Assembly: GCA_023391625.1 (NCBI GenBank)
Contig: JAEWAN010000034.1
Coordinates: 434,001 to 498,000 of the forward strand
From: Bacteroidota bacterium
Lineage (GTDB): Bacteria; Bacteroidota; Bacteroidia; Bacteroidales; Paludibacteraceae
Direction of reading: 5' to 3'
DNA: 64,000 bases
Shown here piece after piece: positions 54,059 to 63,500 of the stretch (its first letter is position 1; the number at the start of each line of letters is the position of its first letter). Under the pieces are notes generated by a model that was not told the DNA's origin, made no database searches, and saw only the letters and a list, made by a program, of their open reading frames with translations. A program made the translations under genes and the position numbers.

Positions 54059-55153
54059 ATGCCTTTTAAGACACTGCTCCTTCTTCTTGCTATCGTATTA
54101 TTGACAGCCATACAGTCGTCGGCTCAGTCAGACACTATTGTTTCCAAAAGCAGTATCTTTGTCATTCCCCACGCCTCTTACCAGCAGGAAACGAGCTGGG
54201 CACCCGGTATTGCATACGGTTATTATTTCAAAAGTAAAGATATAAGCAAAATCAGCTCCATATCAGGAAGCGCCGTTTACACATTCAGACACCAATTCAT
54301 ATTAAACACTACTCCGAAACTCTATTTCAACAATAACAACTGGTATTTATATTCTAACCTGAACTTTCGCAACTATCCGGATTTTTATTATGGTATCAGC
54401 AACTCTCCCACAGAGTTAAAACAAGCTTTCAGTTCAAGAATACTTTCAGTGAGAATAGAACCTCAATATGCCGTAACCAAAAACCTGTATATCGGACCGC
54501 ACTTGTCAATGCGCTTTGAACATGTAAAAAAAGATTCTACTTTTTCAACCAATGCCGGGCTGATTTACGAACGGTACGGAAAAGCCGGTTGGGATCCGTA
54601 TTCTGCTATCAGTTTAGGAGGCGTCATAACCTATGACAGCAGAGACAATTCTTTCTATCCCAACAACGGGACTTTTGGCAAGTTTTCATTTTCCATATCC
54701 CAAAAAGGTTTGGGAAGCACATACAGTCTGCAACAAATTTCGGTAGATGTAAGAAAATTCATACCTTTGTTTAAGACTCATGTTTGGGCTTTTCAAGGTA
54801 AATTTGACGGGATTTTCGGAAAAGACGGCATCCCGTTTCAAATGTTGCCCACGGTAGGAGGAATAGATGTCATGCGTGGATTCCGGAATGGAAAATACAA
54901 AGGAAATCTCCTGTTCTCCCTACAAACGGAATATCGGTTACCAATCTATAAGAGATTGAAAGCTGCCGTCTTCTGTGCCACTGGTGATGTGCTAAACAGC
55001 CGGGATATGAACATAAACAAGCTAAAGTTTACTTATGGAGCCGGACTGAGATACAGAGTAAATGATGCACGGGTACATGTAAGGTTTGACATAGCAAAAA
55101 ACAACTATGGAGACAAACTTCAGTTTTACATTACAGCAACCGAAGCTTTTTAA
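54059..55153 (+). CDS. Omp85/BamA-like outer membrane barrel without POTRA domains
   Basis: A 364-residue protein with signal peptide (cleavage after SSAQ). From about residue 25 it is only the 16-strand-type barrel of the 'Bac_surface_Ag' family: ISLGGVITYDSRDNSFYPNN and GTFGKFSFS with the later DVMRGFRNGKYKGN, which is the conserved 'RGf' loop 6 motif of Omp85 proteins. KLKFTYGAGLRYRVN and the terminal ITATEAF end it. No POTRA repeats precede the barrel, so it is unlikely to be BamA itself. It starts shortly after the frr terminator. Confidence 0.85.
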   Translation: MPFKTLLLLLAIVLLTAIQSSAQSDTIVSKSSIFVIPHASYQQETSWAPGIAYGYYFKSKDISKISSISGSAVYTFRHQFILNTTPKLYFNNNNWYLYSNLNFRNYPDFYYGISNSPTELKQAFSSRILSVRIEPQYAVTKNLYIGPHLSMRFEHVKKDSTFSTNAGLIYERYGKAGWDPYSAISLGGVITYDSRDNSFYPNNGTFGKFSFSISQKGLGSTYSLQQISVDVRKFIPLFKTHVWAFQGKFDGIFGKDGIPFQMLPTVGGIDVMRGFRNGKYKGNLLFSLQTEYRLPIYKRLKAAVFCATGDVLNSRDMNINKLKFTYGAGLRYRVNDARVHVRFDIAKNNYGDKLQFYITATEAF

Positions 55154-55231
55154 AAACGACAATAAAAGACCCGTTTCAACAGGACAAAGAATCAGTATTA
55201 TATCAAGAGTATTTATTAATCAACGCTCATT

Positions 55232-56155
55232 ATGATTGGCTTAGTTATAAAAAACGCAGGGAATGAATATCTGGTCAAGACAGATGACGGAAAACTGGTG
55301 GAATGCAAGATAAAAGGCAATTTCCGCATAAAGGACATTAAAACGACCAATCCTGTGGCCATTGGCGACCAGGTACGATTTGAACAACAACCGGACGGTT
55401 CGGCTATGATTTATGAAATATCTGAAAGACAAAATTACATCATACGCCGTTCTTCCAATCTTTCCAAACAGGCTCATATTCTTGCAGCTAATCTGGACAC
55501 TGCAGCACTCATTGTCACGATTAATTACCCGGAAACTTATACAACCTTTATTGACCGTTATTTAGCAACGGCTGAAGCGTACAGAATTCCGGCCTGCCTG
55601 ATTTTCAACAAAACCGATTGTTATAACGAAAGTGAACTGGAATACCTGGAAGCTATGGAATACTTGTATTCAAGCATGGGCTATCCTACGTTTAAAGTTT
55701 CCGGACTGCAGCCGGATACGTTACAGGATTTAATGAAATTCCTTGATGGAAAAATCACCTTGTTCTCTGGAAATTCAGGAGTAGGAAAATCCACACTTAT
55801 CAACGCACTGATTCCCGGCACCAAAGCTAAAACCGGAGAAATTTCGTCTTACCACAAAAAAGGGACTCATACCACCACTTTCTCCGAAATGTATGAAATA
55901 CCGACCGGAGGATATATCATCGACACTCCCGGAGTAAAAGGCTTTGGCGTACTGGATATGGAAAAAGAAGAAATAGGACACTATTTCCGGGATATTTTCC
56001 CAATCTCCCGGAAATGTAAATTCAAGAACTGCACACATACCCACGAGCCGGGTTGCGCCGTTATTGAAGCTGTGGATAATCACCAGATAGCTAATTCACG
56101 CTACCAAAGTTATTTAAATATTATGGAAGATTGCGAAGGGGAAAAATACCGGTAG
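55232..56155 (+). CDS. rsgA: Ribosome small subunit-dependent GTPase A
   Basis: A 307-residue circularly permuted GTPase involved in late 30S assembly. The N-terminal OB fold (about 1-65) is followed by the G motifs in the permuted order: FNKTDC (G4), SGNSGVGKSTLINAL (G1), HKKGTHTTT (G2), IDTPGVKGFG (G3). The zinc finger is CKFKNCTHTHEPGC (Cys, Cys, His, Cys). The length is normal. It is a separate unit between two unrelated genes. Confidence 0.97.
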   Translation: MIGLVIKNAGNEYLVKTDDGKLVECKIKGNFRIKDIKTTNPVAIGDQVRFEQQPDGSAMIYEISERQNYIIRRSSNLSKQAHILAANLDTAALIVTINYPETYTTFIDRYLATAEAYRIPACLIFNKTDCYNESELEYLEAMEYLYSSMGYPTFKVSGLQPDTLQDLMKFLDGKITLFSGNSGVGKSTLINALIPGTKAKTGEISSYHKKGTHTTTFSEMYEIPTGGYIIDTPGVKGFGVLDMEKEEIGHYFRDIFPISRKCKFKNCTHTHEPGCAVIEAVDNHQIANSRYQSYLNIMEDCEGEKYR

Positions 56156-56289
56156 TCCCATAAAAAAACAACCCCGTCTCATACAAACGGAGAAGCCTAA
56201 ATACAACATTTTAATTTCTGATTTTGCATAAAAAGTATTACCTTCGCAAGTCTTTTAAAAACAGATAATTTTTACAACATCCTAATAAA

Positions 56290-57054
56290 ATGATAAACGG
56301 GAAAAAGATAATTGTTGTCATGCCGGCATATAATGCCGAAAAAACCTTGGAACAAACATACAGGGAAATTCCAATGGACATCGTGGACGAAGTTATTTTA
56401 ACTGACGATTTCAGTAAAGACCACACTGTAGATAAAGCAAAAGAATTAGGTATCAAGGAAATTAAAATCCATAAACAAAACAGAGGGTACGGAGGAAATC
56501 AAAAAACCTGTTACAACCGGGCACTGGAATTAGGAGGAGACATTGTTATCATGTTGCACCCGGATTACCAATATACCCCGAAATTAATTCACTCCATGGC
56601 ATACATGATTGCCAATGACGTGTATCCGGTAGTTTTAGGTTCACGCATATTGGGCAAAGGAGCTCTTAGAGGAGGAATGCCTAAAATAAAATATATAGCC
56701 AATCGGTTGCTGACCTTGACTCAAAACATTTTACTGCATCAAAAACTTTCTGAATATCATACCGGTTACAGAGCTTTCTCTGCCGAAGTTTTACGGGCAA
56801 TCAATTACAATATCAACTCGGAAGATTTCATTTTTGACAATGAAATGCTTGCCCAGATTTTTTATGCCGGATACGAAATAGGTGAGGTAACCTGCCCTAC
56901 TAAATATTTTGATGATGCTTCTTCCATCAACTTAAAAAGAAGTTCCATATATGGATTAGGAGTATTAAGAGTATCTGTTGTTTACAGGCTGACAAAATGG
57001 AAGCTGATGAAATCGAAGCTGTTTAAACCTCAATCCACACAAACCAAAGAATAA
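56290..57054 (+). CDS. Family 2 glycosyltransferase (polyprenyl-phosphate sugar synthase-like)
   Basis: A 254-residue GT-A enzyme. VVMPAYNAEKTLEQTYREIP is the N-terminal strand, ILTDDFSKDHT the nucleotide-binding Asp pair, and IVIMLHPDYQYTPKL the metal-binding DxD-like site. SEYHTGYRAFSAEVL and EDFIFDNEMLAQI are the acceptor-side motifs of the dolichol-phosphate mannose synthase-like group. It has no membrane helices; the GtrA-like protein 27 bases downstream probably moves its lipid-linked sugar. Which sugar is unknown. Confidence 0.87.
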   Translation: MINGKKIIVVMPAYNAEKTLEQTYREIPMDIVDEVILTDDFSKDHTVDKAKELGIKEIKIHKQNRGYGGNQKTCYNRALELGGDIVIMLHPDYQYTPKLIHSMAYMIANDVYPVVLGSRILGKGALRGGMPKIKYIANRLLTLTQNILLHQKLSEYHTGYRAFSAEVLRAINYNINSEDFIFDNEMLAQIFYAGYEIGEVTCPTKYFDDASSINLKRSSIYGLGVLRVSVVYRLTKWKLMKSKLFKPQSTQTKE

Positions 57055-57081
57055 AACGGACTAGAAACAACAGGGGAAATA

Positions 57082-57519
57082 ATGATAAGCCTCAATAAAA
57101 TATTCAAAGAGCCTACGGACAATCTGTTTATTCAGATTTTCCGTTATCTTTTTTCTGGGGGCGTTGCTTTTATTGTAGATTTCAGCCTTCTTTACATCCT
57201 AACCGACGTATGTGGTGTTTACTACTTATTATCAACAATCATCAGTTTTATTATCGGTTTAATTATAACCTACCTTTTTAGCATTTCCTGGGTTTTCAAT
57301 CAGCGAAAGCTAAACAACAGACTTTTTGAAATACTTATATTTAGTATTATCGGGGGAATAGGTCTACTACTCACTACTTTTTTTATCTGGTTGTTTACAG
57401 ACATTTTACATGTACATTATCTGATATCCAAAATAGTAACAACCATTATCGTTTTCGTTTGGAATTTCATTGCAAAAAAATACATTCTTTTCACCAAAAA
57501 AGAAAAACAAGAACGGTAG
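57082..57519 (+). CDS. GtrA-family membrane protein
   Basis: A 145-residue protein with four transmembrane helices. FIQIFRYLFSGGVAFIVDFS and the late FVWNFIAKKYILF are typical of GtrA ('f.rf...g......d......n.....rr..vF'). GtrA proteins are thought to flip or present polyprenyl-phosphate sugars for surface glycosylation. It follows the GT2 gene closely, forming a standard pair. Confidence 0.9.
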   Translation: MISLNKIFKEPTDNLFIQIFRYLFSGGVAFIVDFSLLYILTDVCGVYYLLSTIISFIIGLIITYLFSISWVFNQRKLNNRLFEILIFSIIGGIGLLLTTFFIWLFTDILHVHYLISKIVTTIIVFVWNFIAKKYILFTKKEKQER

Positions 57520-57575
57520 TTTTAAGATGTACTATATCTTAACATACCTGCAAAAGAAAACCACGAAAAATATAC

Positions 57576-57583
57576 TACTTTTG
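57576..57583 (+). promoter_or_regulatory. dxs promoter -7 element
   Basis: TACTTTTG matches TAnnTTTG, 25 bases before the dxs start. No clear -33 TTTG. Confidence 0.5.
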
Positions 57584-57608
57584 TATAGCTTTTTATTCAA
57601 CCTACGAA

Positions 57609-59522
57609 ATGAGTGAAGAATCATATAAATATCTCAATAAAATCAATTCTCCTAACGACCTGAAGAAAATACCGAAAGAAGAATTACCTGCCGTTTCTGA
57701 AGAGCTACGACAGTTTATCATCGATGAAGTATCCAAAAATCCGGGACATCTCGGTTCCAATCTTGGGGTAGTAGAATTAACCGTTGCTTTACATTACGTC
57801 TTTAACACACCATATGACCGGATTATATGGGACGTAGGACATCAGGCATACGGACATAAAATATTAACCGGACGCCGTGACGTTTTCTATACAAACAGGA
57901 AATTTAAAGGTATATCCGGTTTTCCCTCACCCAAGGAAAGCGAATACGATGCTTTCGGTGTAGGACACTCATCTACCTCTATTTCAGCAGCATTAGGCAT
58001 ATCTGTGGCTTCCCTGCTGCAAAAAGAACCGAATAGAAAAGTTGTAGCAGTTATTGGTGACGGAGCTATGACGGGAGGGCTTGCATTTGAAGGATTGAAC
58101 AACACTTCAATGGACAAGAACAACCTGCTTATTATATTAAATGACAATCAGATGGCGATTGACCCCATTAAAGGTGGATTCAGTCAATACTTGGTCGACA
58201 TCACTACTTCACGCACTTATAATAAAATACGATATACGCTTTACACTATCCTTCGGAAACTGGGTTTTATCAGCGAAGAGGGACGAAGAAGGATATTACG
58301 CCTCAACAACAGCCTAAAAGCACAGATCACAGCCAAACAGCCCAATATATTTGAAGGGCTGAACATTCGTTATTTTGGCCCGGTTGATGGGCATGACGTT
58401 GAAACTCTGGTGCGTGTATTGTCCGAAATCAAAGAATATAAAGGGCCTAAGGTACTCCATATTTTAACGAAGAAAGGAAAAGGTTATAAACCGGCCGAAG
58501 AATACGCAACAATATGGCATGCTCCGGGAAAATTTGACGTACAGACCGGAGAACGTAAAACGGGAAATAAAGAAACTCCTACTCCCCCACTTTTCCAGGA
58601 CGTATTTGGAGAGACCTTACTGGAATTAGCCCGTCAGAATGAAAAAATAGTGGGCATAACTCCGGCTATGCCTTCCGGTTGCTCCATGTGCATTATGCAA
58701 AAAGAAATCCCGGAACGGGTATTTGATGTAGGCATTGCCGAGGGACACGCCGTAACTTTCTCCGCCGGCTTGGCCAAAGAAGGATTAATACCGTTTTGCA
58801 ACATTTATTCTTCTTTTCTGCAACGAGCTTATGACAATATCATACACGACGTTGCCCTGCAAAATCTAAATGTCATATTATGCATTGACCGGGCAGGAAT
58901 AGTAGGTTCCGACGGAGCTACGCACCAGGGGCAGTTTGACCTGGCATACCTCCGCTCTATACCTAACATGACAATAGCCGCCCCACGTAATGAAATGGAT
59001 TTACGTAACCTGATGTACACCGCCCAGCTTTCTGGACATACAGGACCTTTCGCTATCCGTTATCCACGAGGCAACGGATTCAACATAAATTGGAAAAAAC
59101 CTTTTGAAAAACTGAAAATCGCTCAAGGAGAAACATTGAAAAAAGGTAAAGAGCTAGCTATACTGACAATAGGCACCATAGCCGATGCAACAGCAAAAGC
59201 CATTACCATAGCTGAGAATAAACTTGATAAAAGTTTCTCTCACTATGACCTGCGTTTCTTAAAACCTTTAGATGAAAAGTTATTACACTCAATAGGAAAA
59301 GAATACAAAAAAATTATTACTATTGAAGACGGTGTTATAAAAGGAGGATTTGGAAGCGCCATACTTGAATTCATGTCTGACAATAATTATTACCCGCAAA
59401 TCAAACGCATAGGCATACCCGATACTTTTGTAGAACATGGCACACAACAGGAATTATACAATATGTTGGGAATGGATGCTGAAGGAATTGCTCAAAAAAT
59501 TATTGACTTTGCGAACTGTTGA
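57609..59522 (+). CDS. dxs: 1-deoxy-D-xylulose-5-phosphate synthase
   Basis: A 637-residue ThDP enzyme, first step of the MEP isoprenoid pathway (pyruvate plus glyceraldehyde-3-phosphate). NPGHLGSNLGVVELTVALHY, WDVGHQAYGHKILTGR, VIGDGAMTGGLAFEGLNN (ThDP motif), IDRAGIVGSDGATHQGQFD and VEHGTQQELYNMLGMD identify it. The segment at about 200-240 is a little longer and more basic than in E. coli. It is followed 69 bases later by trkA. Confidence 0.97.
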   Translation: MSEESYKYLNKINSPNDLKKIPKEELPAVSEELRQFIIDEVSKNPGHLGSNLGVVELTVALHYVFNTPYDRIIWDVGHQAYGHKILTGRRDVFYTNRKFKGISGFPSPKESEYDAFGVGHSSTSISAALGISVASLLQKEPNRKVVAVIGDGAMTGGLAFEGLNNTSMDKNNLLIILNDNQMAIDPIKGGFSQYLVDITTSRTYNKIRYTLYTILRKLGFISEEGRRRILRLNNSLKAQITAKQPNIFEGLNIRYFGPVDGHDVETLVRVLSEIKEYKGPKVLHILTKKGKGYKPAEEYATIWHAPGKFDVQTGERKTGNKETPTPPLFQDVFGETLLELARQNEKIVGITPAMPSGCSMCIMQKEIPERVFDVGIAEGHAVTFSAGLAKEGLIPFCNIYSSFLQRAYDNIIHDVALQNLNVILCIDRAGIVGSDGATHQGQFDLAYLRSIPNMTIAAPRNEMDLRNLMYTAQLSGHTGPFAIRYPRGNGFNINWKKPFEKLKIAQGETLKKGKELAILTIGTIADATAKAITIAENKLDKSFSHYDLRFLKPLDEKLLHSIGKEYKKIITIEDGVIKGGFGSAILEFMSDNNYYPQIKRIGIPDTFVEHGTQQELYNMLGMDAEGIAQKIIDFANC

Positions 59523-59591
59523 TATTTTCATTTGTTCCATATAGGGACAAACGGTTTATTTCATAATAATAGTTTATAACCTTTACACAAA

Positions 59592-60926
59592 ATGAGAATA
59601 ATCATAGCCGGAGCCGGAGAAGTAGGTACACACTTGGCAAAAATGTTGGTACACGAAAATGTGGAAACCACGCTTTTAGACGAAGATCCTGAACGTCTTA
59701 AAAATCTGAGTTCTAATTATGACCTGCTTATACACGAAGGGAAACCGACTTCCATCAAGGATCTCAAAGAAATCCATACCAACGAAGCCGACCTGTTTAT
59801 AGCCGTTACTCCCTATGAAAGTGTAAATACCACCGCTTGTATGCTGGCCAACAATATGGGGGCTAAAGCTACCCTGGCACGTATTGACAACTACGAATAC
59901 CTAGAGCCTAAAAACAAACAGTTTTTTGAACAGCTTGGGGTAAACCATCTCATTTTTCCGGAAATATTGGCCGCACGTGAAATAGCGGAATCACTGAAAA
60001 CCAGTTGGCTCCGGCAATACCTTAGTTTCTGTGGAGATGCCCTGATTATGGTAGCCTGTAAGGTGCGCTCCAACGCCCTCATATTAAACAAAAAATTCAA
60101 TACCGGTTTTTTTGATCATGGCAAGTACCGGATAGTGGCGGTAAAACGTAAAATGCATACCATTATCCCAAAAGGAACTGATGAAATAGAAGCCAACGAT
60201 TTGGTTTATTTCATGACTATGCCGGAGAACCTCGAAATTGTCCGGGAACATGCAGGAAAAGAAGATTTCCAGATAAAAAACGTAATGTTTATGGGAGGCG
60301 GTCGTATCACCCGCGAAGCCTTGTTCCAGCTACCTGAACAAATGAACAAAAAAGTGGTGGAACGGGATAAAGAAACAAGTTATTCGTTAGCCGACAAATT
60401 TGATCATGTACTTGTTATCAACGGTGACGCACGCAATATAGAACTTTTAAAAGAAGAAGGCCTTGAAGACACACAGGCCTTTATCGCCGCAACATCCAAT
60501 ACGGAAGCCAATATCTTAGCTTGTCTCGCAGCCAAACGTAATGGAGTGAAAAAAACCATTGCTGAGGTTGAAAACATAGACTATATCATGCTTGCTGAAA
60601 GCCTGGACATAGGAACTGTTATCAACAAAAAAATTATAGCTGCCAGCTACATTTACCAGATCACGTTAGATGCAGACGTTCTCAATGTCCGTAACCTTGT
60701 ATCCGTAGATGCTGAAGTTGTAGAATTCATGGCTAAAGAAAAATCCAAAATAATCAAATCCAAGATAAAAGACATCCGCCTGCCTGATGAAGTGAACATA
60801 GGAGGTATTGTACGTGATGGTGTTGGATACATTGTTAACGGGAACACGCAAATCATGGTCGGAGACCATGTCATTGTTTTCTGTCCTGCCTCAAAAATAC
60901 GGAAAATAGAATCCTATTTCAATTAA
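59592..60926 (+). CDS. trkA: Trk system potassium uptake protein TrkA
   Basis: A 444-residue peripheral gating subunit with two RCK modules, each an NAD-binding fold plus a TrkA-C domain. The first fold begins IIIAGAGEVGTHLAKML with the acidic DEDPER; the second begins NVMFMGGGRITREALFQL. TrkA-C regions are at about 140-220 and 365-444. It lies 26 bases ahead of trkH and forms the potassium uptake unit with it. Confidence 0.95.
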   Translation: MRIIIAGAGEVGTHLAKMLVHENVETTLLDEDPERLKNLSSNYDLLIHEGKPTSIKDLKEIHTNEADLFIAVTPYESVNTTACMLANNMGAKATLARIDNYEYLEPKNKQFFEQLGVNHLIFPEILAAREIAESLKTSWLRQYLSFCGDALIMVACKVRSNALILNKKFNTGFFDHGKYRIVAVKRKMHTIIPKGTDEIEANDLVYFMTMPENLEIVREHAGKEDFQIKNVMFMGGGRITREALFQLPEQMNKKVVERDKETSYSLADKFDHVLVINGDARNIELLKEEGLEDTQAFIAATSNTEANILACLAAKRNGVKKTIAEVENIDYIMLAESLDIGTVINKKIIAASYIYQITLDADVLNVRNLVSVDAEVVEFMAKEKSKIIKSKIKDIRLPDEVNIGGIVRDGVGYIVNGNTQIMVGDHVIVFCPASKIRKIESYFN

Positions 60927-60938
60927 CAATCAACTATC

Positions 60939-60943
60939 GGAGG
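60939..60943 (+). promoter_or_regulatory. Shine-Dalgarno GGAGG for the GTG start of trkH
   Basis: GGAGG lies 9 bases before GTG 60953. The site decides for the GTG start over ATG 60971 in the same frame. Confidence 0.65.
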
Positions 60944-60952
60944 TATATAGAA

Positions 60953-62446
60953 GTGGCAAATATAAAAGTAATGAAAGCGACAAGCTTTAACTATAAGCTT
61001 TTTTCTAAAATACAAGGATTCCTACTCCTTGTAGAAAGTTTCTTTCTATTACTATCACTATTAGTAGGTGTAATATATCATGAAACGGAATCAGTTTATA
61101 GCTTTCTTATTGCAATTATTATTTCCATCCTTCTCGGTCTTACAGGATTGTTAATAGGGAAAAATGCTCCGTTAGACATCGGGAAACGGGAAGGCTCGGT
61201 AATCGTCACCTCAATATGGGTATTATTCTCTTTGGTTGGTCTCATTCCATTCTGGATCAGCGGCAATATACCTTCTTTCACTGATGCATTTTTTGAAACA
61301 ATGTCCGGATTTACAACCACAGGGGCCTCCGTATTAAATAATATAGAGAGCCTGCCCTATTCCATGCTGTTTTGGCGAAGCCTTATACAATGGATCGGTG
61401 GTTTAGGTATTGTTGTTATCACCATGGCCCTACTACCCATTTTCGGATTCACCAGCATGCAATTATTCGCTGCAGAAGCCCCCGGTCCTACTAAAGACAA
61501 GATTAATCCCAAAATAACCGAAACAGCCAAACGGCTGTTCTTAATATACATTATCCTCACTGTAAGCCAAACATTACTGTTAAGAATAGCCGGTATGAAC
61601 TGGTTCGACTCAATATGCCATTCTTTTACCACCACAGCAACCGGAGGATTCTCTACCAAACAGGCAAGTATAGCTTATTACAACTCTCCTGCCATTGAAT
61701 ATATCACCATTTTCTTTATGATTTTTTCCGGAGTAAATCTAAGTTTATATTATTTCCTATACAAGCTTAAATTCAAAAAAGTCTTTAGAAATGAAGAGTT
61801 GAAATACTACCTGCTTATTCTGGGAATATTCACGATAGTTATTACATTATTTGTGATTGACTTTTCCGCTCCTCTGACACTGAAAAGCATAGAACAAAAA
61901 TTCCGCGAAAGTTTCTTTATGGTCAGTTCTGTTATGACCACTACCGGATTCACCAGCTATGACTATATGCAATGGCAACCGTTCACATGGATTATGTTAT
62001 TAATCCTTATGATATCAGGAGCATCTGCAGGATCAACCTCTGGAGGAGTTAAAGTGGTACGGGTAGTATTAGTTGTCAAATTCTGCTATTATGAATTCAA
62101 ACGGATGATTCATCCCAATGCCGTATTACCCATACGTTTCAACAGGAATATGGTCAAAGAAGATACCATGAGCCGTGTACTGGCATTTGCATTGCTTTAT
62201 TGTATCATAACCCTATTCGGAACTCTAGTACTTAGTTTTACGGGAATGGGATTTATTGAATCACTTAGTGGAATGATAACCTGTCTAAGCGATGTAGGAC
62301 CAGGGATGGGAGAATTAGGCCCCGCCAATAGTTTCGCAACTGTTCCAACCTTCAGTAAATGGTTTCTATCTTTCATCATGCTGGTAGGACGTCTTGAGAT
62401 ATTCACGGTTTTATTGCTGCTTACTCCAGCTTTCTGGAAAAAGTAA
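60953..62446 (+). CDS. trkH: Potassium uptake protein TrkH
   Basis: A 497-residue membrane channel subunit with four pore repeats. The first selectivity segment is ETMSGFTTTGASVLNN, the second FTTTATGGFSTKQ, the third SVMTTTGFTSYDY, and the fourth LSDVGPGMGELG. The middle repeat also includes SGASAGSTSGGVKVVR. GTG 60953 with a good Shine-Dalgarno is the best start. It pairs with the trkA gene upstream for potassium uptake. Confidence 0.95.
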   Translation: MANIKVMKATSFNYKLFSKIQGFLLLVESFFLLLSLLVGVIYHETESVYSFLIAIIISILLGLTGLLIGKNAPLDIGKREGSVIVTSIWVLFSLVGLIPFWISGNIPSFTDAFFETMSGFTTTGASVLNNIESLPYSMLFWRSLIQWIGGLGIVVITMALLPIFGFTSMQLFAAEAPGPTKDKINPKITETAKRLFLIYIILTVSQTLLLRIAGMNWFDSICHSFTTTATGGFSTKQASIAYYNSPAIEYITIFFMIFSGVNLSLYYFLYKLKFKKVFRNEELKYYLLILGIFTIVITLFVIDFSAPLTLKSIEQKFRESFFMVSSVMTTTGFTSYDYMQWQPFTWIMLLILMISGASAGSTSGGVKVVRVVLVVKFCYYEFKRMIHPNAVLPIRFNRNMVKEDTMSRVLAFALLYCIITLFGTLVLSFTGMGFIESLSGMITCLSDVGPGMGELGPANSFATVPTFSKWFLSFIMLVGRLEIFTVLLLLTPAFWKK

Positions 62447-62533
62447 CAAATACAAAAGCTACACTTTGTATTTATCAAAATATTCTATAAAAAAACCACA
62501 ATTCCCGGCTATATAATCTCAAAATAAATCGCT

Positions 62534-63487
62534 ATGAAAGTATTACTATCCACCCGGCTACCACAAGAAGGCTTCAAGGAATTAAAAGAAAACTTCGAAG
62601 TTATTATGCCGGAGCAAGACATGTTCACAAGAGAAGAAATAAAAAAGCTCCTGCCCCACTTTGATGCTTTTATACCAACTTTTCAAATGAAAGTAGATAA
62701 AGAGATTTTAGATATAGCCTCTCAGAAAGTAAAAATCATAGCCAATTATGGAGTTGGTTACAACAACATTGATGTTGATTATGCAACCCAGTGCGGCATC
62801 ATAGTAACCAACACCCCTGATCCGGTCATCGAACCGACAGCAGAAATGACCTTTGCCCTAATGCTGGCTGCAGCAAGGCACATACCGGAATGTGACCGAA
62901 AACTACGTATCCCGGGAGGATTAAAATGGGGAGTTATGGAAAATCTGGGATTAAGTCTATACGGAAAAACGCTGGGGATTATCGGTATGGGGCGTATTGG
63001 CCAGGCTGTAGCCAGACGTGGAAAAGCATTCGGCATGAATATTGTATATCATAACCGAAGCCGGCTTCCACAGGAAATTGAAGCTGCTTTTCAGGCAACA
63101 CGACTAAACATAGATGAACTTGTCCAAACCGCAGATGTAATATCCTTACATACTCCATTAACGGAAGAGACCAAACATCTGATTAATTATGAGAAATTTA
63201 AACTGATGAAATCGCAAACCATACTTATAAACACTGCACGCGGTCCTGTAATCAATGAAAAAGACCTAGTTAAAGCATTATCCAACAAAATGATATATGC
63301 AGCAGGACTGGATGTTTTTGAGTACGAACCCGAAATCAGCAAAGAACTTCTGACAATGGACAATGTGGTATTGACTCCACATAACGGTACGGCCACAACA
63401 GATGCCAGAAATGAAATGAGCCGTTTTGCTTCTCAAAATATTATTCGTTATTTTGCTGGGAGAAAAGATATTACACGTGTAAACTAA
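62534..63487 (+). CDS. D-isomer specific 2-hydroxyacid dehydrogenase
   Basis: A 317-residue NAD-dependent dehydrogenase. KIIANYGVGYNNIDVDYA, the cofactor motif LGIIGMGRIGQAVARRG, catalytic Arg in LINTARGPVINE, Glu in DVFEYEPE and His in TPHNGTATT are all present. It resembles glyoxylate/hydroxypyruvate reductases more than SerA (no ACT domain) or LdhA. The exact substrate is uncertain. It starts 87 bases after trkH and is 13 bases ahead of the sigma factor gene. Confidence 0.92.
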   Translation: MKVLLSTRLPQEGFKELKENFEVIMPEQDMFTREEIKKLLPHFDAFIPTFQMKVDKEILDIASQKVKIIANYGVGYNNIDVDYATQCGIIVTNTPDPVIEPTAEMTFALMLAAARHIPECDRKLRIPGGLKWGVMENLGLSLYGKTLGIIGMGRIGQAVARRGKAFGMNIVYHNRSRLPQEIEAAFQATRLNIDELVQTADVISLHTPLTEETKHLINYEKFKLMKSQTILINTARGPVINEKDLVKALSNKMIYAAGLDVFEYEPEISKELLTMDNVVLTPHNGTATTDARNEMSRFASQNIIRYFAGRKDITRVN

Positions 63488-63500
63488 TGTAAACCGAGCC